Positions 21,226 through 30,292 of a stretch of 64,000 nucleotides of DNA are shown piece after piece. The first letter of the stretch is position 1. Every line of letters begins with the position of its first letter. Made by a program: the position numbers and the translations under genes. The DNA is taken from positions 3,135,001 to 3,199,000 of the forward strand of contig NZ_CP016809.1 of the NCBI RefSeq assembly GCF_002741055.1, in the 5' to 3' direction. Below the pieces are notes generated by a model, which saw nothing but the letters and a program-made list of their open reading frames with translations, searched no databases and was not told where the DNA came from. Origin of the DNA: Paenibacillus ihbetae. Its GTDB lineage: Bacteria; Bacillota; Bacilli; Paenibacillales; Paenibacillaceae.

Positions 21226-22146
21226 TCAAGAGCGAAGGAAGAGATAGATGGCGCAGGCCAAAATGGCTGCCGAAATGCCGAACGCATTCTTGAGCCATCT
21301 CGGCGTGCTGACCGGGATATGCCGGACATGACGCTCCGAGGCTTCATAAATCCGGCGCTTCCACTCGTTCAGCGCTTCCCGTGAATCCGCGAAATCACCT
21401 GTGAGCGCCTTGTTCAGCCAAGCGGCATAAGGCTTAAATACAGGATTTCTTCGCATTAGCAGCTGCAGATCCGAAACGCTCCGCGTCTGGGGAAGCTGGC
21501 AGGAGGCTTCACGCAGAGCCTTTTCATCCAGCAGCCCGATACACATCACGGCAAACGAGAACAGGTCGTAGGAACCGTCGCCGGTCCTGCTTCCGGCATT
21601 CCAATATCCCCGGTCATACCATTCCGTAAACTGCTTCACGCTCCGGCCAAACCGACTGACGCCTCCATAATCGATCAGCTCCACCCTACCGTAGGCCGAA
21701 ACCATTACGTTATCCGGCTTCAAATCCCCGAAGGCGTAACCGGATGCATGGAGGACCGAGAGCTTCTCGAGCAGCTTCATCCCGATCAAGGCGAGCCACT
21801 CCGTGCCGCGGGCGCGGATAAAGCGGTGCAGGGGGCTGCCTTCGATATAGCGCATGACGTAAAATGTCACTTCCCGGCTGCCTTCCAAATGGTCATCCGC
21901 CTCCACCAGATACGGATCCGGCATTTGCTCCTTCAGCGCGTTCAGCACGTTAATTTCGGATTGCAGATCCAAGGCGTCGTACCCCACCTTAAGGGCATAC
22001 CGGCCCCGTCCGCCAGACGGGCGCACAAGATATACCTTGCCGTTGGCCCCTTTGCCTAGGAGCCGCTCAACGATGTACCGGCTCCTCCCCCATTTTCCCG
22101 TTATGACGGTCCCTGGCGGGTACGCCGGACTAGACGACGTAGTCAC
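21226..22146 (-). CDS. yabT: Hanks-type serine/threonine kinase with C-terminal membrane anchor
   Basis: The 306-residue protein has a glycine loop GKGANG (31-36), K53 in ALKVGYD and the catalytic FGDLKPDN (139-146, D141). It has DYG (159-161) instead of DFG. The arginine of the HRD motif is replaced. A hydrophobic segment at the extreme C terminus anchors it. In B. subtilis YabT is a DNA-responsive kinase active during sporulation and acts on RecA and AbrB. The start is GTG with AGGAAGGGA, overlapping yabS. Kinase activity here is inferred. Confidence 0.85.
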   Translation of the reverse strand: MTTSSSPAYPPGTVITGKWGRSRYIVERLLGKGANGKVYLVRPSGGRGRYALKVGYDALDLQSEINVLNALKEQMPDPYLVEADDHLEGSREVTFYVMRYIEGSPLHRFIRARGTEWLALIGMKLLEKLSVLHASGYAFGDLKPDNVMVSAYGRVELIDYGGVSRFGRSVKQFTEWYDRGYWNAGSRTGDGSYDLFSFAVMCIGLLDEKALREASCQLPQTRSVSDLQLLMRRNPVFKPYAAWLNKALTGDFADSREALNEWKRRIYEASERHVRHIPVSTPRWLKNAFGISAAILACAIYLFLRS

Positions 22147-22870
22147 CGAGCATCCCTTCCTCTTGGCTGGAATGTCCCTGCCATGATTGATTACCCTCTA
22201 GTGTACCATATCGGTAAAATTCAATCACCTTTAACAGCGCTGGTCCCGTCGGGGTGGCTCCCTTCATCTGAAGCCGGCCGAACATGCTCCTGACGCCGTC
22301 CAAATCCGAGGTCCAGTCGACGTCCATCACCGCATCCTCGCCGCTATGCTTGCCCGGAAAGTGAAACACGGATAACCGGCTCGAGCCCGCACGGGCTTTC
22401 AGACTGAGCATCAGATCCCGTATCGCTTCCTCGACGGCAGCCAGCTTCGGCTTCATGCTGGCACTCGCGTCAATCAGCAGTGCTACCTGAAGCGGCGACG
22501 TTTCCGCCAGCTCATCCACCACCTCAACGACCTGAGAGCGCTTGGCAGGCGGCAGATCCTCCAGCGATCCATCCCCCAAAATATGCTGTATCTCCTTATT
22601 TACCGCTTGCTGGATCGTTTGAACCACGGTTTTCCGCGTCATCATCTGTATCGTCTGAGCCAGCTGCGGCGTTCCCACGATCCGGTGTATCCCCCCTCCG
22701 GCCTTGGCAATTTCTTGGATTTCCAATCCTCCGAGCTCGCCGATCGTACCATAATCCAGCACGCCCACCACATTCACAACGATCCCTTCCTGCAGCGCAT
22801 GAGCCGCAGCGAGCACCGGGCTTGTGCCTACATTCGAGCATCCGTCGGTTATCAGCAAGATTTGTTTCAT
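22130..22870 (-). CDS. yabS: VWA-domain protein
   Basis: The 246-residue protein has a von Willebrand factor A fold. Its metal-ion site is recognisable as DASAS in LLIDASASMKP, with VWA-type strands before it. No signal peptide is visible, so it is probably cytoplasmic. I chose the ATG at 22870, after CGGGAGGCG. It lies between spoIIE and yabT as in B. subtilis, where yabS is expressed during sporulation. Its molecular role is unknown. Confidence 0.8.
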   Translation of the reverse strand: MKQILLITDGCSNVGTSPVLAAAHALQEGIVVNVVGVLDYGTIGELGGLEIQEIAKAGGGIHRIVGTPQLAQTIQMMTRKTVVQTIQQAVNKEIQHILGDGSLEDLPPAKRSQVVEVVDELAETSPLQVALLIDASASMKPKLAAVEEAIRDLMLSLKARAGSSRLSVFHFPGKHSGEDAVMDVDWTSDLDGVRSMFGRLQMKGATPTGPALLKVIEFYRYGTLEGNQSWQGHSSQEEGMLGDYVV

Positions 22871-23107
22871 AGGTAGAATCGCCTCCCGTTCCATCGGTTT
22901 CGGTCTGTTTGAGTTCTATCTCTATCATTTCCACTTTTGAGAGAGTTCAAACAAAACCGCTCCAATTGCAGGGATAATCCGATTCTAGCAGCCAGGCACC
23001 TCCATTTCCCGGGCAATCGGAAGTATTGTGGTGTTTTTCTGTGCAACTGGTCACGCTCAACTGTGCTGTTCAGCCAGTCCGTATGGATAATATCGCGGAT
23101 GATCCTC

Positions 23108-25618
23108 CTAACTTACCGTACGCGGCCGTTCCATTCTGGAGAATCCGGGGATATGCACATTGGACCATTCCGGTTGATAGTGATCCACACGTCCGACTAC
23201 GACCGTCATATCGTCATGAATTTGATTCTGCTGATAGCGTATCACCTTTTCGAGCAGGCAATCGGCAATTTCCTGCGGATCGGAGCTGGTCACCTCTTGA
23301 ATCATCCGCTTCATCCACAGCTCCTTGTTAACGGCATAACCCGGCGCATCATAAATACCGTCCGTCATCATGATGAGCACATCTCCCGCCTGCAGCTGAA
23401 TCGACACCAGATCGACTTCAATATCTTGAATGATACCGATCGGCAGATTGCTGGCGGTAACGGGGATCACTTCATTCCCCCGCTTAATAAAGCTCGGGGT
23501 CGAGCCGATCTTCATAAATGTCGTCTGAGCCGTATATTGATCGATTAACGCCATATCGACCGTCGCATAAATCTCATCCGGCGATCGCAGCATTAATATC
23601 GAATTCACCGACTTGATCGCCAGCTTCTCGTCCATGCCGGATTGGAGCAGCTGCTCCAGAATGCTCAGCGCGGAGCTGCTCTCGAGCCGCGCTCTCTCCC
23701 CGTTGCCCATACCGTCGCTCAGAGCCACGGCAAATGTGCCGTTCCCCAGCTCCACCGTACTGAAGCTGTCGCCGGACAAAATATCCCCGCCCTTGGCGGC
23801 CCCGGCCACACCCGTGATGACTTCAAAGGTCTTCGCCGATCCGAAACGCACCGTGGCCAGCCCGTCCCGCGGATGGGTCAGCGTCTCCTCCACCACGGCG
23901 ATATGCTCGCCGAGAATATCGGACAGCAGCGGGGCGATAATCTTCCTGCATTCATCATATCCCCGGGTATAGGCATGAATGATCTCAATTTCCACATGGC
24001 CGGAGTCCAGGCTGATGATATCGATGCCTTGGATCGACAATCCCAAATGCTGCAAGGCTTCCCGGATCTGCTCCTCCTGGATGTGCATCGTCTGGCTCTC
24101 CCGTTTAATTTCCCGCGCAAGATCCTCCATCACCTGCGAGACGCCGGACAATTGCTCGGCGACCAGGTGACGGCTGTCGTATATTTGGCGTTTCCACTGC
24201 ATATCATGTTGGTATAGATGGTATTGCTGCTTGAGGATCGCCAGCACCTCCTCCTTCTTGGAGCAGATTCGGCTCCACTCCGCTGGCAGATCCTTCACCT
24301 CCAGCTCCGGATTTTCTTCGATCGAAGTCATCATATCCGTCATATATTTATAGGTCTGATAGAATTTCATGTCCCAGCATTGATTGCGTTTATAGCATGT
24401 CGCACAGCTGCCTTCGGCAACCGCATTCATGAAATGATTCATCTCTTCGGCCTGTTTGCCGGGCGGCTGCACCGTTCCGGTCGTCTGCCCGAAGCTTTGC
24501 GACAGCTGGCGAAATACCCGGGAGAATTGGGTCACCCGGTCTGCCGTCAGATCGCGAACCCGCTTCGCATACTCATGCTGGGAACGGGTGTGATCCTGCG
24601 TGCCGGGAACATATTTGCCAATCGCCTGCATTACGCTCTTCGGCGTCAGCAGGAAGAATACGATGGCTGCGCAGGTTTCCCACGTGGAGACAAGCACCTC
24701 GTTCGGGCTGCTGAAATAAATGGAGAGAATGGTCGCGCCGAGCAGCATGCCAAGCGATACGCCGGGCTTCTTCCCTTCCTTCAGCATGCCGGCAAGCATG
24801 CCGGAGAACGCGAGCAGACTCATTTGAGAGAAAGCGGATATATTCGCAAGGCTCAGGATGAGCCCTGTCACGACCCCTACCGAGGCTCCTAGAGGAGCAC
24901 CTCCAACCAGTGCGAAGAGAAGGATCAAATAACGGGAGAGGACATGCTCGATCGACAGGGATTGGATCGTCCAGCCGACGGCACCTGTCATGACCGACGC
25001 CAGCAGAATGATCAAGCATAGAATTTCCTCATTCCGAAGCACATATGATTTCTTGCGGAGCGTCATTACCGGTATCGCCTGAATGAACACCAGCGTCAGC
25101 ACGAAGCTGAGCACCGCATTCAAGGTCAGCATCATCATCGAATACCAGGTAATGCTCGGTCCGACCAGCACGGCGAACAGGTTCACGAAGAACGTGGAGA
25201 CGAAGACCATCATCGGGGCATACGATAATTCCGCCCGGTCATACGTTTCCAGTCCCCGCATCATGAAATAAAAAATGAGAATCTCTGCCGGCACCATCCA
25301 AGCGACCGGAAAGGGGGTAAGCAGGCTTCCTGCTACAATGGCGATTCCTACCGGCAGCAGCACGTCGCGGCGCATAAAAGCAATGACCGCGAAGTAGGCT
25401 GCCGCAAACGGCGAGAGCTCCCCCAAAATCATGGCTCGTCCAAGCAGGAACCCCATAAAGGTCAATAAGATCATCCACTTCTTCGTGGCCAGGAAGTGGA
25501 TGGGACGCTGCAGGAAGGACAACAGCCCTAATCGATCCGTCAAACGGGCACGCAGCGAACCCGCTCCTCCCTTGACTGCCTCAGTACCCGGAAACATCAC
25601 CAGATTTCTTTTATCCAT
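23108..25618 (-). CDS. spoIIE: Stage II sporulation protein E (PP2C phosphatase)
   Basis: SpoIIE localises to the asymmetric septum and dephosphorylates SpoIIAA, which frees sigma-F in the forespore. The 836-residue protein starts with about ten membrane segments (about 40-320). A central regulatory and FtsZ-binding region follows, then a C-terminal PP2C phosphatase (about 600-815) with LSDGMGNGERARLES and LIMMTDGIYDAPG. The promoter upstream is of the Spo0A-activated type. Confidence 0.97.
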   Translation of the reverse strand: MDKRNLVMFPGTEAVKGGAGSLRARLTDRLGLLSFLQRPIHFLATKKWMILLTFMGFLLGRAMILGELSPFAAAYFAVIAFMRRDVLLPVGIAIVAGSLLTPFPVAWMVPAEILIFYFMMRGLETYDRAELSYAPMMVFVSTFFVNLFAVLVGPSITWYSMMMLTLNAVLSFVLTLVFIQAIPVMTLRKKSYVLRNEEILCLIILLASVMTGAVGWTIQSLSIEHVLSRYLILLFALVGGAPLGASVGVVTGLILSLANISAFSQMSLLAFSGMLAGMLKEGKKPGVSLGMLLGATILSIYFSSPNEVLVSTWETCAAIVFFLLTPKSVMQAIGKYVPGTQDHTRSQHEYAKRVRDLTADRVTQFSRVFRQLSQSFGQTTGTVQPPGKQAEEMNHFMNAVAEGSCATCYKRNQCWDMKFYQTYKYMTDMMTSIEENPELEVKDLPAEWSRICSKKEEVLAILKQQYHLYQHDMQWKRQIYDSRHLVAEQLSGVSQVMEDLAREIKRESQTMHIQEEQIREALQHLGLSIQGIDIISLDSGHVEIEIIHAYTRGYDECRKIIAPLLSDILGEHIAVVEETLTHPRDGLATVRFGSAKTFEVITGVAGAAKGGDILSGDSFSTVELGNGTFAVALSDGMGNGERARLESSSALSILEQLLQSGMDEKLAIKSVNSILMLRSPDEIYATVDMALIDQYTAQTTFMKIGSTPSFIKRGNEVIPVTASNLPIGIIQDIEVDLVSIQLQAGDVLIMMTDGIYDAPGYAVNKELWMKRMIQEVTSSDPQEIADCLLEKVIRYQQNQIHDDMTVVVGRVDHYQPEWSNVHIPGFSRMERPRTVS

Positions 25619-25656
25619 TACGCTGGCACCCCATTCTTCACGAATTTGTTGGTCCC

Positions 25657-25725
25657 ATTATAAAACCCCCGTACAGGAAAGTTTGTCAGAACACCGGACA
25701 AGCTCAAAAGAAATTTCCGACAAAA
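25657..25725 (-). promoter_or_regulatory. Spo0A-type sigma-A promoter of spoIIE
   Basis: A perfect TATAAT (25657-25662) is preceded by CTGACA (25684-25689) with a 21-bp spacer. This is the same long spacing known for the Spo0A-activated B. subtilis spoIIE promoter. Two sequences similar to the 0A box TGTCGAA lie just upstream: TTGTCCGG (25694-25701) and TTTTGTCGGAAA (25714-25725). Confidence 0.75.
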
Positions 25726-25785
25726 AAGCCGCCTTCCGCGAACGGACGAACAAAAGCGGATCATCCCCGTGCCCAAGCGGCATTA

Positions 25786-25813
25786 GCAGGTGTCCGCTCC
25801 AATGCGGACCTGC
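25786..25813. other. Hairpin upstream of spoIIE
   Basis: The arms GCAGGTGTCCGC and GCGGACCTGC pair around a short loop. A T run is missing, so it is not a standard terminator. Its role is unknown. Confidence 0.4.
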
Positions 25814-25910
25814 CGTTCATTTCCCGAATTGCGGCGTCCCGTCTCCCTCCATCACGGTCCATTCCACCGTAAATCCCGTAGGAACCTGTCGTACGCTTGC
25901 CTGCGGCGAC

Positions 25911-25945
25911 AAAAAAACCGCAGAAGGCTTAGGTCCCTCTGCGGT
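25911..25945 (-). terminator. Terminator after yabR
   Basis: Stem ACCGCAGA/TCTGCGGT is followed by seven T on the minus strand, just after the yabR stop. Confidence 0.88.
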
Positions 25946-25965
25946 CAGTTTATATTTTATCGAAT

Positions 25966-26448
25966 TTACATACGTTTGGCTCCGCGTCCGCCGCGTTTGC
26001 CCTCGGTATTCTTCTTGAGCGAAGAAATTCGTTCTTCACTATCTTTCAGGAAGCGTGACATTTTATCCTCAAAAGAAGTCTTATTGGCTGCAGGCTTAAA
26101 CGGGCGTCCGCCGCGTTCACGGTTGAAACCACCGCCGCCACCACCAAATCGTTCTCCGCCGCTGCTGCGCTCCGGTCTTGGTCCCCGGGGTGGTCGACTT
26201 TCAGAAGCCGGCTTGTCGACAGCTTGCTTGATCGAAAGACCGATCTTGCCGTCCTTATCGACATTAATTACCTTGACGGTCACGACATCGTTAATCTTCA
26301 AATGGTCGTTGACGTCCTTAACGTAATTATCGGCGATTTCTGAGATGTGAACGAGACCCGTGACACCTCCTGACAGATCCACAAATGCTCCAAAATGCGT
26401 TATGCCTGTCACCTTGCCCTCTAACTTGGTGCCCACTTCAATTGCCAT
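25966..26448 (-). CDS. yabR: S1-domain RNA-binding protein
   Basis: The 160-residue protein starts MAIEVGTKLEGKVTGITHFG, which matches B. subtilis YabR and sets the ATG at 26448. The S1 fold occupies about 5-75 (GLVHISEIADNYVKD). The remainder is rich in Arg, Gly and Pro and probably disordered, with general RNA affinity. The Shine-Dalgarno GGGAGG is rather far upstream (about 13 bp). It sits between divIC and spoIIE. Confidence 0.92.
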   Translation of the reverse strand: MAIEVGTKLEGKVTGITHFGAFVDLSGGVTGLVHISEIADNYVKDVNDHLKINDVVTVKVINVDKDGKIGLSIKQAVDKPASESRPPRGPRPERSSGGERFGGGGGGFNRERGGRPFKPAANKTSFEDKMSRFLKDSEERISSLKKNTEGKRGGRGAKRM

Positions 26449-26571
26449 AGAATAAAATGATCCTCCCTTAAAAATATACGGCCCAGATCTTCTGGAATCC
26501 AAGCTACGGTGATTTGATTATACATAATGACCTGATCAAGGTCAACAGACGTCTGTCATGCCTAATTACGG

Positions 26572-26925
26572 CTATTCGCCCGAATTTTGGGGCTGAATAA
26601 TCGGCGTTTCATTCGGCAAGTAAAGCCCGAATTTCTTCCGGGCAATCTGCCCGATATATTCAGGATCATTCAGCCGCTCCACCTCGTGTTGGAGCTGGTT
26701 CATCGACTGCTCGATCACCTTGTATTGCTGCTGCTTCTCCTCAAGCGCTTCATTCTGTTTGCGGATACGGTCATTTTGGGACCAGAGCGAAGAACCGGCC
26801 CAGATCAAAAACAGCGCCATGATCGTAAAAAATATTCGTTTACGCCGGCGGGCGCCTTGCGTGTTGGCTTGTGTCTGCCCGGAAGCCTGCTTCTTCGAAT
26901 TCGGCTGTTCAGCATATCGCCCCAT
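26572..26925 (-). CDS. divIC: Cell-division protein DivIC
   Basis: DivIC is a bitopic septum protein that works with FtsL and DivIB at the divisome. The 117-residue protein has a basic N terminus, one membrane segment (about 32-52, FFTIMALFLIWAG) and a coiled coil at about 55-90. It ends with the family motif LNDPEYIGQIARKKFG. AGGAGGT seven bases before the ATG at 26925 supports this start. It follows yabQ by 11 bp. Confidence 0.93.
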   Translation of the reverse strand: MGRYAEQPNSKKQASGQTQANTQGARRRKRIFFTIMALFLIWAGSSLWSQNDRIRKQNEALEEKQQQYKVIEQSMNQLQHEVERLNDPEYIGQIARKKFGLYLPNETPIIQPQNSGE

Positions 26926-26936
26926 GACCCTACCTC

Positions 26937-27506
26937 CTAGAACCAGCGTTTCCACGCCTTAATGACCTTGTCCGCCACCAGCTTGCACCAAGCCGGCAGC
27001 TTGAGCCGGGATGTGATCGGCTTCAGCATCCATTTCAAGAGCCGCCAAAAAGGCATCAGGCATTTCAGCACCAGACGCAGAAGCGACAACAGAAACTTCC
27101 ACAGGAAGCGAAGCAGTCCCAGCAATATCATGAGAATCCCTCTTACCGGATTCCATATCAGCATTCGGAATAACTTGTACAAAATAGACAAGAGCCCTTT
27201 TGCTGCCTGAATTAACATTACCACAAAACGCTGGGTTATGACACTCCATAATAAAAAATAGATCCAAACCCCTATGAAGAGTCCTACAAACACATAGAAG
27301 CGGAGCTGTCCGTTATTTGTCACATACAGCATGCGGAAGATGAAGAGGGCTGCCGCCACCCAATATAGAAAATCAAGGGCATGCTTGGACCACCTCGGGA
27401 AGTGGAGCTGGCCGGCCAGCACCCGGTAGCTGTCGAAGGCCACGCCCATTGCTGCCCCGGAGAAGAGCATCCAGAGCAGCGTGATCCATTGAACGCTCGG
27501 GTTCAT
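26937..27506 (-). CDS. yabQ: Spore cortex biosynthesis protein YabQ
   Basis: The 189-residue membrane protein has several hydrophobic segments in the first 110 residues (for example WITLLWMLFSGAAMG) and a basic C-terminal tail. B. subtilis YabQ acts in the mother cell and is needed to build the cortex. The start overlaps the yabP stop by 4 bp, so the pair is translationally coupled. Confidence 0.9.
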   Translation of the reverse strand: MNPSVQWITLLWMLFSGAAMGVAFDSYRVLAGQLHFPRWSKHALDFLYWVAAALFIFRMLYVTNNGQLRFYVFVGLFIGVWIYFLLWSVITQRFVVMLIQAAKGLLSILYKLFRMLIWNPVRGILMILLGLLRFLWKFLLSLLRLVLKCLMPFWRLLKWMLKPITSRLKLPAWCKLVADKVIKAWKRWF

Positions 27507-27784
27507 TTAAACAGCTTGCCCAGAAGACTCTTGTTCTTGGCCTGGGACCCGGGATTCAAATAAATAAGTGAATGCACCAGACCTTCAATCGACAAAAGCC
27601 CCTCTTCCAGGCTGAGATTTTTAATATGTAAATTTTGCCCCCGAATCGTGAGATGCCCAAGCTCGGTCTGAAGCAGAAACTCTTCGCTGTCGAAGCTCTC
27701 CACATTCTGGACGCCGGTAATGTCCAGCAGCTTCCGGTTCTGCATGCGCAGGTCGTGAAATTTACCCTTCCCTTGGTCGATCAT
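27503..27784 (-). CDS. yabP: Sporulation protein YabP
   Basis: The 93-residue protein belongs to the YabP/YqfC family of mother-cell sporulation proteins. Family features include RKLLDITGVQNVESFDSEEF and LTIRGQNLHIKNLSLE. The ATG at 27784 is preceded by AAGGAGGGG. The rqcP terminator lies upstream, so yabP starts a new transcription unit with yabQ. A sigma-E promoter would be expected; I could not assign one with confidence. Confidence 0.9.
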   Translation of the reverse strand: MIDQGKGKFHDLRMQNRKLLDITGVQNVESFDSEEFLLQTELGHLTIRGQNLHIKNLSLEEGLLSIEGLVHSLIYLNPGSQAKNKSLLGKLFK

Positions 27785-27897
27785 GGCATGTACCCCTCCT
27801 TTTAACAATAGCTTATGGGGAGGCGGCTGCCTTTAGAACAGGTAAAGGAAGACACTTCTAGACAAAGAGCTCACCTTCGCTTACGCAAATCGGGATG

Positions 27898-27935
27898 AAA
27901 AAAGCGCCCCTGCTCCATTTGGAGAGGGACGCTTG
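27898..27935 (-). terminator. Terminator after rqcP
   Basis: A stem of about 14 bp (AAGCGTCCC.CTCC against GGAG..GGG.CGCTT) is followed by TTTTTT on the minus strand. Confidence 0.85.
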
Positions 27936-27950
27936 AAACGGGCGGGACAT

Positions 27951-28229
27951 CTACCAGTCCAGTCCGTTATCTTTAACGATCGGTTCTTCCTTGACCAAGG
28001 TATAGAGACTGTTCGCCTCATCTTTACGGGTAGTCTCCGCGAGACGCTCGACCCGGACCGTTACCAGCTTCTGGCCAAACTGGACGGTGATTTCGTCGCC
28101 CAGCTTCACCGAGCTGCTCGGCTTGGCCTCGCGGCCGTTGATCAGCACCCGGCCTTGATCCGATACATCCTTCGCTACGGTACGCCGCTTGATTAACCTC
28201 GATACTTTCAGGAATTTATCGACGCGCAT
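27951..28229 (-). CDS. rqcP: S4-domain protein RqcP (YabO)
   Basis: RqcP binds stalled 50S subunits with RqcH and helps add alanine tails during ribosome quality control. The 92-residue protein has the S4 signature MRVDKFLKVSRLIKRRTVAK at the start, followed by VLINGREAKPSSSVKLGDEI. It could be confused with Hsp15, but the length and the yabN-yabP context fit YabO. Its ATG overlaps the HU stop codon in TAATG, so its translation is coupled to that gene. Confidence 0.93.
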   Translation of the reverse strand: MRVDKFLKVSRLIKRRTVAKDVSDQGRVLINGREAKPSSSVKLGDEITVQFGQKLVTVRVERLAETTRKDEANSLYTLVKEEPIVKDNGLDW

Positions 28230-28501
28230 TATTTTACAGCTTCTTTAAGCTTGTTGCCTGCTTTGAATGCAGGAACGTTCGATTCCGGAATTTCGATCGT
28301 GTTGCCCGTTTGCGGGTTGCGGCCCGTACGGCCTGCGCGCTTGCGGGTTTCGAATGTGCCGAAGCCGATCAATTGAACTTTATCTCCATTAGCCAAGGCG
28401 TCCGTGATTTCGCCAAGGAAACCGTTCAGAACGTTCTCTACGTCCTTCTTAGTCAAACCGCTTTTGTTGGAAATGTTGTTGATCAAATCTGTTTTGTTCA
28501 T
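28229..28501 (-). CDS. hup: HU-type DNA-binding protein
   Basis: HU bends and compacts DNA without strong sequence preference. The 90-residue protein shows the whole family pattern: MNKTDLINNISNKSGLTKKD, then IGFGTFETRKRAGRTGRNPQ, and the arm ending near VPAFKAGNKLK. The Shine-Dalgarno GGGAGGATT is strong. In B. subtilis the hbs gene is elsewhere; here HU is placed between yabN and rqcP and coupled to rqcP. Confidence 0.96.
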   Translation of the reverse strand: MNKTDLINNISNKSGLTKKDVENVLNGFLGEITDALANGDKVQLIGFGTFETRKRAGRTGRNPQTGNTIEIPESNVPAFKAGNKLKEAVK

Positions 28502-28666
28502 GAATTAAATCCTCCCAATTATCAGAAAAATATAAGATTTACGGTAGTCGGTTAAACCGCCTTGCGAAAGTAGCAAGATTTCACCATAAAAGATTATTCT
28601 GGATGATTTGCGGAATTCCTGCCGGGCTACCGTATTTTTTTATTTTTTGCGGGAAAAATGCCCGCA

Positions 28667-30175
28667 TCACCGGCCGTCAGCGCTGTCTGCCCGAGTCTTC
28701 GCTTCCTGCCAAAGGGTCTCCATCTCATCCAGCGTGCTGTCGGAAAGAGCTTTTCCCTGGGCGGCAAGCTGCTCTTCTATGTAGCGGAAGCGAGTATAGA
28801 ATTTGCGGTTCGTTCTCGAGAGCGCTTCTTCCGGGTCCGCGCCGATAAACCTTGCCGCATTCGAAACCGCGAACAGGAGGTCTCCCAGCTCCAAGGCCGC
28901 TTCGTCCGCGCTCTGTCCATCTTCTACCGCCTGGCGCAGCTCCCGGAGCTCCTCCTCGATTTTCTCGAATACGCCTTCGATGCTGTCCCAATCAAAGCCG
29001 ACCTTGGACGCCTTCTTCTGAAGCTTGTAGGCCTTCATCAGCGCCGGCAAATCCCGCGGAATCCCGTCAAGCGCCGAAGCTTGATCCGGGTGGAGCCCCT
29101 TGCGGCGCTTCTCCTCCGCTTTCATCTGCTCCCAGTTCCGAAGCGCGGATTCCGCGTCGTTGGCGCTGCTCTCGCCGAATACATGCGGATGGCGGAAGAT
29201 GAGCTTGTCGTTCAAGCCTTGAATGACATCGTACACCGTAAAGGTGCCGAGCTCCTCCTCCATCTGGGAATGCAGCATAATCTGCAGCAGCAGATCACCC
29301 AGCTCTTCCTGCATATGCTCCGGATCATCCTCGTCAATCGTCTCGAGCACCTCGTAGGTTTCCTCGATCAGATTCTTGCGGATGGACTCGTGGGTCTGCT
29401 CCCGGTCCCACGGACAGCCCTCGGGACTTCGAAGAATGCCCACAATTTCATGCAGGCGGGAGAACGTGCGCTGACGAAGCGACGGATCATCGCTTCGCGG
29501 AACATAGATCAGCGACAGATTTCCGTATCCCTCGATCCGGTCCAGCTCATAGAGCGGAACGTGACGAATATCCTCTTCCCCCTCGACGCCGAGCGCGTGT
29601 CCCACGACGACCGGATAATCATCAGGGTAGAGCTCCATCAGCGCGAGCTTGACCTCGGAAGCCGTGAACATATCATACACCTGGCCGATCAGAGTGTGAA
29701 GCTGGGGCTGAATGAGGTCGCTTCGAAGCTCAGCGGCATCCAGCAGCTGAAAGCCTTCGATCGGATCGAAGCCGAGCCGCACGAACGCCTCGTCCAGGAA
29801 GCTCTCCCCGCCGAGCACGGAAAGACTCACCTGCTGCTCAGGGCAGCGTTCCCGCAGCAGCCGGACCGTCGCCTCCGCCACCATGGGGTGTCCGGGGACG
29901 GCATACACGATCCCGCGGTCATCCTCCGCGGCTTTCGCCAAATTGATCAGCGTGGATGCAATGGACTCGTACACCTCCGGAAAGGAGTCATGGGCTTCAT
30001 AGATATGATCAAACGACTCCGCCTGAATGCCCAGCTCGCCCAGTGCCTCGATCACGGGATGGGACATCGTGCGCACATAAACCTTGGACGCCCGCTGCAT
30101 GGTTTTCAGGATGCCGACGGTTAACCGGTCCGGATTCCCGGAGCCGAGGCCGACCACCGTAATAGCTGCACTCAT
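28667..30175 (-). CDS. yabN: Tetrapyrrole methylase/MazG fusion YabN
   Basis: The 502-residue protein has a SAM-dependent tetrapyrrole-methylase-like domain (about 1-220, start ITVVGLGSGNPD). It is fused to a MazG nucleoside triphosphate pyrophosphohydrolase (about 225-490). MazG features are CPWDREQTHESIRKNLIEE (about 257-275) and EELGDLLLQIMLH. It probably hydrolyses NTPs or modified nucleotides; the substrate of the methylase-like half is unknown. It lies between yabM and the HU gene. Confidence 0.93.
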   Translation of the reverse strand: MSAAITVVGLGSGNPDRLTVGILKTMQRASKVYVRTMSHPVIEALGELGIQAESFDHIYEAHDSFPEVYESIASTLINLAKAAEDDRGIVYAVPGHPMVAEATVRLLRERCPEQQVSLSVLGGESFLDEAFVRLGFDPIEGFQLLDAAELRSDLIQPQLHTLIGQVYDMFTASEVKLALMELYPDDYPVVVGHALGVEGEEDIRHVPLYELDRIEGYGNLSLIYVPRSDDPSLRQRTFSRLHEIVGILRSPEGCPWDREQTHESIRKNLIEETYEVLETIDEDDPEHMQEELGDLLLQIMLHSQMEEELGTFTVYDVIQGLNDKLIFRHPHVFGESSANDAESALRNWEQMKAEEKRRKGLHPDQASALDGIPRDLPALMKAYKLQKKASKVGFDWDSIEGVFEKIEEELRELRQAVEDGQSADEAALELGDLLFAVSNAARFIGADPEEALSRTNRKFYTRFRYIEEQLAAQGKALSDSTLDEMETLWQEAKTRADSADGR

Positions 30176-30292
30176 AGGTTAACTTCCTTTCGCTCTTCGC
30201 CCGGGGCCTTCCCAGACTTCGTTATATCGTACACTACTATATCACACCAGATCAAACATCTCACGCTGGGGCTCCGCTTGGCATCCCTTCGC

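Larger units (their letters stand above)
25619..25965. other. Region between yabR and spoIIE
   Basis: These 347 bases hold the yabR terminator, a free-standing hairpin at 25786-25813 and the spoIIE control region. In B. subtilis two tRNA genes lie at this spot; I see no cloverleaf here. Confidence 0.6.

Noticed and set aside
25619..25965. The tRNA genes expected between yabR and spoIIE from B. subtilis order.
   Set aside because: No cloverleaf or GGTTCRA loop is present in either strand.
28630..28665. A GCGGG/CCCGC hairpin after yabN.
   Set aside because: On the minus strand it is followed by A, not T. It does not look like an intrinsic terminator.
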